Source of the DNA: Neobacillus sp. PS3-34
GTDB taxonomy: Bacteria; Bacillota; Bacilli; Bacillales; Cytobacillaceae
Direction: 5' to 3'
NCBI RefSeq assembly: GCF_030915465.1
Contig: NZ_CP133267.1
Location: forward strand, 186,001-250,000
Length of the DNA stretch: 64,000 nt
The notes beneath the pieces are model-generated. The model was not told where the DNA came from. It made no database searches and saw only the letters and a program-made list of their open reading frames with translations. A program made the position numbers and the translations under genes. Every line of letters starts with the position of its first letter. Position 1 is the stretch's first letter. Positions 17,415 to 27,201 of this stretch are shown one piece after another.

Positions 17415-18358
17415 ATGGAATATCGCCGTTTAGGAAAAACAGGATTAAAGGTAAGTGAAATTTCTCTTGGAAGCTGGCTTACATACGGGGGATACGTTGA
17501 GGAACAAAATGCGACTGCCTCGATTGATAAAGCCTTTGACCTGGGCATTAATTTTATTGATACAGCGAACGTATACATCCGCGGTGAAGCTGAAGTGGTT
17601 GTCGGTAAGGCTCTCCAGAAATATGCACGTGATTCATATGTACTTGCTACAAAGGTGTTTTGGCCGATGGGTGATGGCCGAATGACCGCTGCATTTCCCG
17701 CAAGCATGTGATTGAACAATGTAACGCCAGCCTGAAACGTCTTGGCACTGATTATGTTGATCTTTATTACTGCCACCGTTTCGATCCTGAAACCCCGCTG
17801 GATGAAACATTAAGAGCATTAGATGATCTTGTCCGACAAGGTAAAGTCCTTTATGTTGGGGTTAGTGAATGGACTGCCGAACAAATCTCGGAAGCTGTTC
17901 ATCTAGCTGATAAAAAACTCCTCGACCGCATTGTTGTCAACCAGCCGCACTACAGCATGCTGCACCGTTATATTGAAAAAGAAGTGATTCCGGTCAGCGA
18001 AAAGCACGGAATTGGGCAGGTTGTCTTCTCTCCGCTTGCACAGGGAGTATTGACAGGAAAATATCAAAAAGGTGCTGAGGCTCCTGCGGGCAGTCGTGCA
18101 ACACAGAAAAACCTTGGTTCACTATTTGGACTGCTGACGGATGAAAATCTGGACAGAGTTGAGAATTTAAAAGTAATAGCTGCTGATCATACTCTAAGTC
18201 TTGCCCAGCTTGCGCTCGCATGGATTCTTCGCCAAAGCAATGTGGCCAGTGCAATCGTTGGTGCAAGCCGTCCTGAACAGCTTGAAGAAAACGTCAAGGC
18301 ATCAGGCGTCAAGCTTCCGCAGGAAACAATTGATCGAATTGAAGAAGTATTAAGATGA
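17415..18358 (+). pseudogene. aldo/keto reductase (potassium-channel beta-like), frameshifted
   Basis: This NADPH-dependent oxidoreductase has an (alpha/beta)8 barrel. The first part (17415-17700) has MEYRRLGKTGLKVSEISLGS, DLGINFIDTANVY (catalytic Asp and Tyr) and YVLATKVFWPM. The second part (to 18358) has DYVDLYYCHRFDPETPLDET, FSPLAQGVLTGKY and AIVGASRPEQLEENVKA. They join in one protein of about 315 residues if one C is added to the GGCC at 17676-17679, giving MGDGPNDRCISRKHVIEQC. All catalytic residues are kept, so a sequence error is the better explanation. The closest relatives are YqkF/KCNAB-type reductases. A terminator follows. Confidence 0.88.
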
Positions 18359-18364
18359 AAAACC

Positions 18365-18402
18365 AAAACTGCCGCTGTCATCCCACCAGCGGCTGTTTTG
18401 TT
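18365..18402 (+). terminator. terminator of the aldo/keto reductase gene
   Basis: AAAACTGCCGCTG and CAGCGGCTGTTTTG pair around TCATCCCAC, just after the stop. Confidence 0.8.
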
Positions 18403-18431
18403 ATGGTTTTGACCTCTATTGAAATGGAGCC

Positions 18432-20069
18432 TTAATTATTTATCACAAAATCATCAAAATTGATTCGCTGTCCCGTTGTTCCTGTAACCACAATCCAGAA
18501 TCTGACAGGCACAGTTTGATTAATTGTAAAGCTTTTAACAGTTAGTGCTGATGTGCTTGTATTCGAGCTTCCCACATTTGACCAGATTGATCCTCCATTT
18601 GTTGACATCTGCAGCTGCCAAACAGCACCGCTGTCCGTACTGAAATTTGCATGGGAAACCTGGACACTTTTTGCACCATTCACATCAAAATTCATGGTAA
18701 GTCCACCATTGGAGCGTACCCTTGCTGATTGCACGCCGGATTTCTTATCTCCTGCCAAATTTCCAATGAGCGCATTGTCGAAATACCAGGAACCACTTGG
18801 AAGGGTCACGTTTCCTGATGAATAGGCTGTTTTTGTCCCTGACTCAAAATTCTCATTCAACACCACCGTCCCAACAGTCCCGCCAGAGCCATAACCGTAT
18901 GAACCTGCTTTGAATGTGGAAGGGTCATACCATTTATAGCCCGCAGCTGGTGCAGCCCATGGTTCAGCCTGGGGTTCAGTTGACGTTTGTGGATTCTCCA
19001 TTGAAAGTAACGCTGTTTGCTGGTCAAGCTGCAGTCCGCTAACCTGTGATAGTGCTGTATAGCTTTCCTGCTTCGAGAGCCAATCTACTATATTAACAAG
19101 TAAAGTACTATCATTTTGTTCTTTAAACCCATCATAAGTTGTTTTGTTTGCACCATTTTCCTCACGCAAATATTTAGGAGTCGCATCCTCTACTGGCGAG
19201 GAATCACCAATGAACGCCGCCTTGCCTAAACCCAGTTTGGACACTGCTGCGTAAGGCCCTTCTGCTCTCCCGCCGCCATTATAAACACCCTGGTCGACAG
19301 CGGAGCTCCATGCCGTTGTAGTTTGGGGAAGATATACAATCCCCTTTGCTTTGTTAGCATCTGTAATAGCTAATGTTGATCCTGCATGCATCGCAACTGT
19401 GGAAACACCAGTCGTAATTCCGAAAGCCTGACTTGGTGCTACGATATCATTGGCTGTCACATCACCAATCGCATTATAGCGGAATCTGATTCCGAAGTTG
19501 GCTGAAAGCCAGTCTGAACCAGTAACTCCCTGCATTGCCGCTGATGAAGCTTCCTCTGTTCCCATTCCTTTTGCTGGATTGGAATATGCTCCCCTGCGGT
19601 AGCCATTAAAAACCTCTGACGCATCCCAGCGGTTTTTGTTTCGATCTGCATTATAGTGATCCGCTATAAAAAAAATACTTCCTCCGTTTTGCACATATTG
19701 GAGTAGCGCATCCTGTTCAGATGTTTTGTAAGGAATATTTGCTTCCCCAATGACAAACACATTGTAGCCTTGTAAATCTTGGTACGTTATCGGAGTGTTT
19801 TTTCTTAATTCTTTTGCATAATACCCTTTATTGGCTAATGCATTTGCAAAATCGGAGAACCCTCCATCCAATACCCAGTCTGCTGCACCTGCTGTTTGGC
19901 CATGGGTATTGTCAAATAAGATCTTTTTCCCATTGGCTGTTCCAACCGGCTGAAGCTGCGGAGCCGGATCGAGTGCCCCTTCCGCAGAAACGATAGATGT
20001 TAAAGGGAAGATACAAGGGGCTACAAGCATTAAAACTAATGCAAAAACTGAAAACCTTTGACGAATCAT
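18432..20069 (-). CDS. large secreted protein with DUF4350/GATase-like and C-terminal beta domain
   Basis: This protein of about 545 residues starts at the ATG eight bases after AAGGAG. It has a signal peptide ending near VSAEG (about residue 30). Residues about 45-330 show a Rossmann-like fold with KILFDNTHGQTAGAADW, YNVFVIGEANIPY, YVQNGGSIFFIADHYN and LGKAAFIGDSSP, resembling DUF4350/IFT52-type GATase-like domains. After a P/E-rich linker comes a C-terminal beta-sandwich (about residues 410-545) with GSWYFDNALIG and RINFDDFVI, likely carbohydrate- or surface-binding. The protein is probably extracellular; its enzymatic role is unknown. Confidence 0.65.
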   Translation of the reverse strand: MIRQRFSVFALVLMLVAPCIFPLTSIVSAEGALDPAPQLQPVGTANGKKILFDNTHGQTAGAADWVLDGGFSDFANALANKGYYAKELRKNTPITYQDLQGYNVFVIGEANIPYKTSEQDALLQYVQNGGSIFFIADHYNADRNKNRWDASEVFNGYRRGAYSNPAKGMGTEEASSAAMQGVTGSDWLSANFGIRFRYNAIGDVTANDIVAPSQAFGITTGVSTVAMHAGSTLAITDANKAKGIVYLPQTTTAWSSAVDQGVYNGGGRAEGPYAAVSKLGLGKAAFIGDSSPVEDATPKYLREENGANKTTYDGFKEQNDSTLLVNIVDWLSKQESYTALSQVSGLQLDQQTALLSMENPQTSTEPQAEPWAAPAAGYKWYDPSTFKAGSYGYGSGGTVGTVVLNENFESGTKTAYSSGNVTLPSGSWYFDNALIGNLAGDKKSGVQSARVRSNGGLTMNFDVNGAKSVQVSHANFSTDSGAVWQLQMSTNGGSIWSNVGSSNTSTSALTVKSFTINQTVPVRFWIVVTGTTGQRINFDDFVINN

Positions 20070-20313
20070 TCTTTTCACTCCTTTTTATTGTATTCCACTA
20101 TAAATTAACAGATTGTTGTTAACTGAATGTTAAGAATTGTAAAAACCATTAAATTTACCTATAAATTACCTTTATTTCAAATAAATCAGGAGACTATAAT
20201 ACTGGGTAGAATGAACCTAAACAACATAAGGCCAGGTATCTTTTTACCTGTACCTAGTAGATTTTTTCAATCATTTTGTGTTACCATCTTAAACAGAATA
20301 GGAAGTGATTATT

Positions 20314-20688
20314 TTGATAAAAATTGAAATCCCTTCTCCAGATGTTGTCATTACAAAAAAGAGACAATTAGGGGAACCAGTTGAATCTGTTATTAGCAGC
20401 CACTACGGTTTTACAGATTACCACCGCATTCCAAGAGATAAAGGTGGAATAATATTATTTTTTAATGCGAACGATGATTTGATGTATGTAGGCAAGGCAA
20501 GAAAATTAAGACCGAGAGTGAAAAAGCATTTTGAAGATACCGTATCTCCGATAAAGTCGTATCGCGATGATGTGAATAGAATTGCGGTACTTGTCGTCGA
20601 AGATCCGATGGATAGAGAAATTTACGAAACGTATATCATTAATAAGCTTCAGGCTAAATACAATACCGACAAAGTGTTTTACAAATAA
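20314..20688 (+). CDS. GIY-YIG nuclease-domain protein
   Basis: The likely start is the TTG eight bases after AGGAAG, giving 124 residues; an in-frame GTG at 20305 has no ribosome site. The GIY-YIG domain elements are GGIILFFNANDDLMYVGKA (about residues 45-63), the arginine helix KLRPRVKKHF and the catalytic glutamate in DREIYETYIINKL. The length and order match stand-alone UvrC N-terminal-like proteins, which may cut or process DNA. The first half of the domain has I-I-L-F in place of GIY, as in several divergent members. It is a single gene with a strong terminator. Confidence 0.78.
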   Translation: MIKIEIPSPDVVITKKRQLGEPVESVISSHYGFTDYHRIPRDKGGIILFFNANDDLMYVGKARKLRPRVKKHFEDTVSPIKSYRDDVNRIAVLVVEDPMDREIYETYIINKLQAKYNTDKVFYK

Positions 20689-20702
20689 GACTACTTTAAA
20701 AG

Positions 20703-20738
20703 AAAAAAGCACGCTGGCTTGCTCAGCGTGCTTTTTTC
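20703..20738 (+). terminator. intrinsic terminator
   Basis: AAAAAAGCACGCTG and CAGCGTGCTTTTTT form a perfect stem around GCTTGCT. Confidence 0.92.
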
Positions 20739-20823
20739 TTTTATATGCTGCCTGAATCAATCTGTACATACCCTGTTCCTTCCAGAATTTTCGGCTCGAT
20801 AAAAGCAAACTTTTTTTTGATAA

Positions 20824-20837
20824 GTGATTTACATCAA
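20824..20837 (+). promoter_or_regulatory. FNR/CRP-type binding site candidate
   Basis: GTGATTTACATCAA matches TTGAT-N4-ATCAA at nine of ten positions. It is centred about 65 bp before the HMA gene start, with a weak TATGAG -10 element about 17 bp downstream of the site, an arrangement expected for an activator of the FNR/CRP family. Confidence 0.45.
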
Positions 20838-20894
20838 TTAAATTTTTGCCGATATGAGATAAGGTAGAAGTATGAACCGGAAAGGATGATTATT

Positions 20895-21104
20895 ATGGGA
20901 TTTGCCACACTTAAAATGGAGGATTTCGCATGTCCTTCTTGCATAAAAAAAGTGAAAAAAGGTGTAAAGAACCAATACGGTGTTGAAGAAGTAACCATTT
21001 TGTTTGATTACAGCAAGGTACAATTGAAGTTTGACGATAAAGTTATAGCACTAAAGGATATTCAAACGCGTATCAATCAATTAAAATTCCGGACTTTCGA
21101 TTAA
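20895..21104 (+). CDS. heavy-metal-associated (HMA) domain protein
   Basis: This 69-residue single ferredoxin-like domain protein is started at the second ATG (eight bases after AAAGGA). The metal motif is CPSC (FACPSCIKKV), followed by GVEEVTILFDYSKVQLKF and a basic C-terminal helix. Such copper-chaperone-like domains (CopZ type) carry Cu(I), but the usual MxCxxC is FACPSC here, with phenylalanine instead of the methionine. No copper ATPase adjoins it. The FNR-like site upstream suggests an anaerobic or redox link rather than copper efflux. Confidence 0.75.
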   Translation: MGFATLKMEDFACPSCIKKVKKGVKNQYGVEEVTILFDYSKVQLKFDDKVIALKDIQTRINQLKFRTFD

Positions 21105-21170
21105 TACTGCATGTCCATCAGGTTCAGCTAAAAATACAATTCAACTAAAGTTTTCTCAAATATAAATTTA

Positions 21171-21215
21171 AACACAAAAACTAGCACGAGTCCTCAGCGT
21201 GCTAGTTTTTGTGTT
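21171..21215. terminator. strong bidirectional terminator
   Basis: AACACAAAAACTAGCACG and CGTGCTAGTTTTTGTGTT are a perfect 18-bp inverted repeat around AGTCCTCAG, between convergent genes. Confidence 0.93.
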
Positions 21216-22254
21216 GAGTATTAAAGGTTTTTGTGAAGAATGATTTCCTTCTCCAGATGGCTGGCCGGATACCAAACTTGGGCGAAATAGGTTTAATTTT
21301 CTCCCCAAGCAAAATTTTAATAGCCAAGTAAGGAATATTGATACCCGAAAGGCAGCTGATGTGCATCCCTCCGCTCATACGTGGATTGATTTCAAGCAGT
21401 TTTGCTTCCCCATTATTATATTTCACTTGGATATTGAAAGCGTATGGCAGCGGGAATTCCTTATGAAAAGCATGCGCGAGCTGAATTAGCTCACGATGGT
21501 CAATAAGCTCCCTTACCCTTCCCTCTCCTTTCATCCGGGGAATCGCCGTAAGAAGGTTGTCTGAAGTGGCTAAACAATCGATACTATACTCCGTACCTTC
21601 AAGAAACTCCATCACCATTAATTCAGGAAACGACTCCTGCTGGCCAAGAATTTCGCAGGCATACTTATAAGGGATTCTAAACCCAATTCCTCCATAAAAA
21701 AGCTGATTGACGGACTCCATTTGTTCCTTTATTACTCTAAATCCATTTGCCCCCTCACCAACCGATGGCTTGAAGCAAACGTTATGCCCATTTTTCTTTA
21801 GGTTTCTATAGGCATTATTAAATTCTTCTACATTCTTGACTGTATAATATTCAGGAATCGTGAAGGTTTCCTTACCTTCTTGTTTCTTCTTTAAAATTGC
21901 GTCATATGCAGCTGCTTTATCATCCATTATTTCCATCAATTCAGCATTGGGACAAACAAGCACTTTAACGCCAATGGCCGTGAATTCAGCCAGCCTTTTG
22001 GAAATCAGGATGTTTTCCTTCCTTGGTATAAAAATATCTATTTGATGTACCTGACAAAAATCAAGGCAAAATTCGATATACTCATTGCCGGAATTGTCCG
22101 GTTCCACAAAGGCAAAATCGCAATACTGCAGGTAAAGAGCATCCTTATTTGGATGTGTTCCATAAATGCTAAATTTTCTATTGTCTGGGTTCTCCCTAAT
22201 CATCTCAATGTAATGGGATACGGTAGTAAACCAGCGATTAAACCAAAGCTTCAT
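21202..22254 (-). CDS. ATP-grasp ligase-like protein
   Basis: This 350-residue protein starts at the ATG after AAAGAGGAGACAG. It has the preATP-grasp Rossmann part (VLVCPNAELMEIMDDKAAAYD) and an ATP-grasp domain with NVCFKPSVGEGANGFRV (glycine-rich loop), MVMEFLEGTEYSIDCLA and KLLEINPRMSGGMHI (the metal-binding E and N). Carboxylate-amine ligases with this layout resemble the carbamoyl phosphate synthase L chain, but the protein is far too short to be CarB. Its substrates are unknown; it could modify an amino acid or peptide. Confidence 0.8.
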   Translation of the reverse strand: MKLWFNRWFTTVSHYIEMIRENPDNRKFSIYGTHPNKDALYLQYCDFAFVEPDNSGNEYIEFCLDFCQVHQIDIFIPRKENILISKRLAEFTAIGVKVLVCPNAELMEIMDDKAAAYDAILKKKQEGKETFTIPEYYTVKNVEEFNNAYRNLKKNGHNVCFKPSVGEGANGFRVIKEQMESVNQLFYGGIGFRIPYKYACEILGQQESFPELMVMEFLEGTEYSIDCLATSDNLLTAIPRMKGEGRVRELIDHRELIQLAHAFHKEFPLPYAFNIQVKYNNGEAKLLEINPRMSGGMHISCLSGINIPYLAIKILLGEKIKPISPKFGIRPAIWRRKSFFTKTFNTQHKN

Positions 22255-22360
22255 CTGTCTCCTCTTTCTTGTTGTAGTCACAGCTTCTCCATTATTTGCT
22301 ATTGTTTGCTATTTTATAATAATTTTTTAAAATTTCCTTCATTGGTCTTTTGAATCAACA

Positions 22361-22390
22361 AAATGACGTATGCTAATCCATACGCCATTT
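22361..22390. terminator. ACGTATG palindrome, third copy
   Basis: AAATGACGTATG and CATACGCCATTT pair with one GU around 6 nt. It lies between the stop of the bstA-like gene and the ATP-grasp start, on the minus transcript. Confidence 0.6.
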
Positions 22391-22451
22391 ATTATGTCAT
22401 TTAATTATGAGCACCTCGAAATGGAAAATAAATTCTTCTGATTAAATAATT

Positions 22452-22970
22452 TTACCAGCCTAATCGCCTTCGAAGCTCCGTGATATGGGCAATATGATGC
22501 CTGCCATGCCATGCATAGAGGCCAATATTCCAAGCAAGTTTAATTTCTCCGGATTCCGGATGTAAAAATGATCTGTTGAGTTCCTCCACACTAAGGCTGC
22601 GTAACAAACAGACCCATCTTTCGTGAAGTGCCTGTAATAGATCCAAGGAAACTTCAACCGGCAAACTTGAATCAGGAAGCTCCGCCCATTTATTTTCCAT
22701 ATAAGGCTTTATTTCAGGCTTGTTTTCAGTCAGTGCCAGCTTAAAACGGACATAGCTATTCAGGTGGCTGTCAGGAAGATGATGCACTACCTGCCTGACC
22801 GTCCATCCCCCCGGACGATATGGGGTATTTAATTGTTCTTCAGTAAGATGGCTTATTGCATCTCTTAATCTGGCGGGGGTAATCTCAATTTCATTGATCC
22901 AGGATTCAATCTGTTGTTGTGTAATCTCACCATCAAAAGAATACTGTCCCACTGGATACCTTAAATCCAT
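22452..22970 (-). CDS. bstA: DinB/YfiT-family bacillithiol transferase
   Basis: This 172-residue protein starts at the ATG after AGGGAGAG, with no need for the longer in-frame extension. It has the four-helix DinB fold with the three metal-ligand histidines in [14 protein letters not shown] and [23 protein letters not shown] at the N-terminus and [11 protein letters not shown] are close to B. subtilis YfiT (BstA), a metal-dependent bacillithiol S-transferase used in detoxification. Identity is likely but not proved from sequence alone. Confidence 0.8.
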   Translation of the reverse strand: MDLRYPVGQYSFDGEITQQQIESWINEIEITPARLRDAISHLTEEQLNTPYRPGGWTVRQVVHHLPDSHLNSYVRFKLALTENKPEIKPYMENKWAELPDSSLPVEVSLDLLQALHERWVCLLRSLSVEELNRSFLHPESGEIKLAWNIGLYAWHGRHHIAHITELRRRLGW

Positions 22971-23001
22971 TTTCCCACTCTCCCTGTTTATCGGCATTAT
23001 T

Positions 23002-23043
23002 AGTGACAGGCACCTCCCAAAAATCTGGAAGGTGCCTGTCACT
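23002..23043. repeat. GTGACAGGCACC inverted pair (hairpin)
   Basis: AGTGACAGGCACCT and AGGTGCCTGTCACT form a 14-bp perfect stem with inner TCC/GGA pairing, just beyond the ppc stop (23048). The same word occurs twice directly at 5065-5112. It may terminate ppc. Confidence 0.85.
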
Positions 23044-23047
23044 TTTT

Positions 23048-25809
23048 TCAGCCTGTGTTCCTTAGTCCGGCAGCTATGCCGCTTATGGTTAGAAGGACTT
23101 GTGTTAATAACTCATCGTCTGGCTGTTCTGATTTCCGAAGTTCTTTAATCAGTTCAACCTGGATAAAGTTTAATGGGTCAACGTATGGATTTCTGCGATA
23201 GACGGAATCCTGGATGTTCGGTGTATGATCAAGCAGTTCATCGTCTTTTGTTATTTTTAAGAGTACGTCTTTCGTGCGGTTATATTCATCGACAATATTG
23301 TTAAAAATTCGTTCAGCTATCCCTTTATCATCAACCAACGCAGAGTATTCCCTCGCTGTTGTAATGTCTGCTTTCATTAATGCCATTTGCAGATTATCGA
23401 TGGTCGAACGGAAAAATGGCCATTGTTCATACATTTGCTGCAACAGCCGCAAATTACCCTCACTCTTGGATGCAAAACCCTCTAAGCCAGTTCCTGCTGC
23501 ATACCAGGCTGGGAACAACTGGCGGCTTTGTGTCCATGCGAACACCCATGGTATCGCCCTGAGATTTTCAAATTTATTGCTGTTTTTCCGGCTCATCGGG
23601 CGGGAGCCAATGTTCAGCTCTGCCAATTCTCTTAACGGTGTAGCTTGATTGAAATACGTTAGGAAATCCGGATCTGCAAAAACGAGTGACTGATATTTTA
23701 TCAAAGAAAGATCAGAAATTTCTTCGATCGCTTTTACCCACTCTTCTTCACGAATACGACCCTGCTCGGATTCCTTCGAAACCCGGGCTGCAGCAAGCAT
23801 AAGGGTAGATGTTGCCTGTTCAAGGCTTCGATAAGCGATATCCTCCAGAAGGTAACGTGATGAGAGCACCTCGCCCTGCTCGGTAATTTTCACGCCGTCA
23901 CCAAGCGTTTCTGCAGGCTGAGATAATAGGCTCCTGTGCAAAGTACCGCCACCACGGCCAAGGGAACCGCCACGGCCGTGGAAAAATTTCAGGCTTATGT
24001 CATACTTCTTTGACATCTCATGAATTTCAAGCTGGGCTTTGTATAATTTCCAGTTCGCCGTCAATGTACCACCATCCTTGCTGCCGTCTGAATAGCCAAG
24101 CATGATTTCCTGGTGGTCACCCAATTTGCGTAATTGATTGCGGTAAACCGGCATCTGGAAAAGGGTCTCCATAATTTTAGGCGTGCAGTCAGATCATCAA
24201 TGGTTTCAAGCAAAGGAGCCACATTTAAGTCACTTTCGACCGTCCCATTGGCATGAAGACGGTAAATACCCGCTTCTTTTGCCAGTAAAAGAACCTCCAG
24301 TAGGTCGCTTGCAGATTGAGTCATACTGATCAGATAAACTGAAATCGACCTTTTTCCAAATTCCTTATGGGCGTTTTTGATTAATTGGAATACCTCGATT
24401 ATTTGCCGTGTTTCATCTGAATAATCTTCATTCTGAAGCAAAAGAGGCCTAGGGTTTTCCAACAAGCTTTGCAATAAAGAGACCTTTTCATTTTCTGCTA
24501 GCGATTCATAATTTTCGGAAATCCGCACTTTACGGAGAATTTCTGCGATAGCTGCCTCATGTTCGCCACTATGATTGCGTATGTCTAGGGTGGCAAGATG
24601 GAACCCGAATAATTTTACCTGACGAATCAGTTTATGAAGCATCTTCAATTCATAGCCTGCGGGGTGGTGACCGAGAATGCTCCTTTGAATCATTAATAAA
24701 TCAGCCAATAGCTCATCTGAATTGTGATAGCCTATCTCAGATTTCCCCACTTGTTTAAGACGTTCTATCATAACTGCGATTTTTCGGCGGTATACCTCTG
24801 CTTCAATAGTCCAGCGTTTATCTTCAGATAAATACAGCTCCTCATCCAAACGAACAGATTCCTGCAGTTCATCACTAACCGCAGCTCTTGTTGTGGAGTG
24901 GCTGAAGCGCTTCATCAATTCAACAAGGACCGTTTTATATTTTTTAAGCACCAGCCTGCGCTGCCTGTTTAATGTCTCCCATGTGACCTCAGGTGTAACA
25001 TTAGGATTTCCATCCCTGTCTCCACCGATCCACGATCCAAAGCGAAGAAATTGCGGAACACTCCACTCTTTTTCAGGGTAATGGGCTTTCAGGCTTTCCT
25101 CCACTTCCTGGTGGATATCAGGCAGTACGTCAAATAGTGTTTGATCGAAATAATATAATCCGTTCCGGACTTCATCAATTACGGTTGGCTTATTGTGACG
25201 CAGCTCATCTGTCTGCCATAAAACGGTTACTTCATTAAAAAGGCTCTCCTCTACCTTCTTACGTTCTTTGCTGGATAACAAAGGATTGTCCAGGCTTTTC
25301 AAAATGGTGGCAATTCGTTTTTGGATTTCAAGAATCGACCGCTTGGTAGCTTCGGTCGGGTGCGCTGTAATGATAAGTTCCAGCGATAGCCTGTTAATTA
25401 CATCATCAATAATTTCTGTCGAAATATGATTTTCCTTTAATGAAAGAATGGCACTTTCGATAGAACCAGGCTGGACGTTAATATCCGATTGCAGCTGATA
25501 TTCGCGGCGCCTGCGAATGCGGTGGTTTTGTTCCGCGACATTGATCAAATGAAAGTATGCTGAAAAAGCTCGGGTAACCTGTGTGCGTATTTTCGGATCG
25601 AGTGAGGAAATTTCTTGTTTTAATATGTTATACGTTTCTTTATCATTCTGATTCCGAACCGTTTTGCACATTGCCCGGATCTTTTCAACTTTTTCAAATA
25701 ATTCTGTGCCGCCGTGATAAACAAGAATTTCCCCAAGGATATTACCTAGCATTTTCACATCCCTGCGGAGCGGCTGACTGCTGTCATTTCCAGTTAATGC
25801 CGTTTTCAT
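23048..25809 (-). pseudogene. ppc: phosphoenolpyruvate carboxylase, frameshifted
   Basis: This anaplerotic enzyme converts phosphoenolpyruvate plus bicarbonate to oxaloacetate. The start is the ATG after AAGGGTGAAAGG. The first part (to about 24180) contains the catalytic His region TAHPTEATKRS (148-158) and FGSWIGGDRDGNPNVTP. The second part (from 24172) has MLGYSDGSKDGG, FHGRGGSLGRGGG and the C-terminal RNTG ending of the family. One base near 24178-24192 is missing; adding G to give GCACGGCCT joins them into about 919 residues. All active-site motifs are present. B. subtilis itself lacks ppc and uses pyruvate carboxylase. Confidence 0.93.
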
Positions 25810-26077
25810 CCTTTCACCCTTCCTAAAACCCATTACAAGAATTTTTTAAATATTAATATATCATACTTTTTAAAAAATTGTTCTAAGCAAGCTTGAGAAT
25901 TAACTTTTATCATTATTTATATACCCCGATATTTTTTCGATATAACTTTTTCGGTCAAACTTTTTTCTCCATAAGACCTAATTTAATTTCTTCAATTTTT
26001 TCATCAGCTTAAATTCTTTCATTTTCAAATGATTCCATACTATAATAAGAATTATCCTTGATAGTAGGAGGAATAGA

Positions 26078-26930
26078 ATGAAAGAAGAACTTAAATATAT
26101 CGGAAATAAAATTGTTGAAAATCACGTGAAATTAGCTGAAAAGCTTGAGGATATGATAGACCCCTTCTATATGCGCGACTTGAGGAACTCTGGTATGCTC
26201 CTAAACGAGTTAAGAGAATACAGAGCCGAATTAATTCGCTGCTTTGGGGAGGCCTTTTCAAAGATACAGATGTTGTAATGAAAGAAGTCATCAAATGGGG
26301 GAAAAAGCAGCCAGCTTTGCCATCCGCTATAACATTTCTTTAAGCGGGGCATTAAGAGCAGTGTCATCCTATCGAAATGTCATTTGGGAAGCCTTTACAG
26401 AAGAACTCGAACAACGACAATTTGCAGCTATTACCATGCTGAATGTGTCAAAAAAGGTCGATCCTTTATTAGATAAAGTCTGTAATGTTATTGGTGAAAT
26501 GTATGAAAAGCATAACGAAGAATTAATGAAGGACGCCTATAATGCCCTTGAAGAGCTATCTGTTCCTGTTGTTCCTCTTGCAGAGGGAATCGCAATTATC
26601 CCGATTGTAGGCGATATCGATACTCATCGGGCGAAATTAATTATGGAAATTTCACTAAATGCCGCTGCTGACTTGAATCTGGAGGATATCATTTTTGATG
26701 TTTCCGCCGTTCCGATTATTGATACGATGGTGGCCAACCAACTATTTAAAATAGTGAACGCTCTCCAACTTACAGGAGTTGAAACCATCTTAACGGGAAT
26801 TCGACCGGAAATCGCACAAACCATTGTGAATCTTGGCGTTAATTTTGGGGAAATAAAAACCCGTGCCAGTATGCAGCAAGCTTTAAAGGAATTGGGATTT
26901 AAAAAAATAGAAGATGACGTGAAAAAGTAG
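26078..26930 (+). pseudogene. RsbR-like stressosome protein, frameshifted
   Basis: The first 60 residues (from 26078) and the rest (from about 26250) are in different frames. One C added to GGCC at 26251-26254 joins them as GEALFKDTDVVMKEVIKWGKK, giving about 284 residues with a helical sensor and a STAS domain. Unlike the other two STAS proteins here, both RsbT-target threonines are kept (GDIDTHRAK and PIIDTMVAN), as in canonical RsbRA-like proteins. A terminator hairpin follows. It is therefore the best candidate for a fully phosphorylatable stressosome subunit. Confidence 0.82.
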
Positions 26931-26955
26931 GAGACTGATGAAAATCAGTCTTTCA

Positions 26956-26997
26956 GACTGTAGACAAACTCTTTCGAGTTTGCCTGCAGTCTTTTTT
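26956..26997 (+). terminator. terminator after the RsbR-like gene
   Basis: GACTGTAGACAAACTC, TTTC, then GAGTTTGCCTGCAGTC and a T run. A smaller hairpin GACTGAT/ATCAGTC lies just before it. Confidence 0.88.
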
Positions 26998-27027
26998 CTC
27001 TTTAAAATGAAATAAAGTAAAAGACTC

Positions 27028-27156
27028 GTTGATTTCCGCTGCGGGTGGACGCTTTCCGCGGGGCGGGCGGTGAGCCTCCTCGCCGCTAAAAGCGGCTGTG
27101 GGGTCTCACCTGTCCCGCTAATCCCGCAGGAGTCGCCACCCTCCGCTCCAATCAAC
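27028..27156. repeat. GC-rich core repeat, left of the IS1182 remnant
   Basis: Begins GTTGATTTCCGC and ends CGCTCCAATCAAC. It shares most of its interior with the MITE cores at 17080-17205 and 59627-59800. It is inverted relative to the copy at 27726-27850. Confidence 0.85.
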
Positions 27157-27201
27157 TGGGTTTCAGGTACTTTTTTTAAAACGACTATGAGTTGAACTAC
27201 G

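Noticed and set aside
26078-26930. Two small genes instead of one RsbR-like protein
   Set aside because: The first part ends within the sensor domain and the second part lacks a proper start; they join on adding one C.
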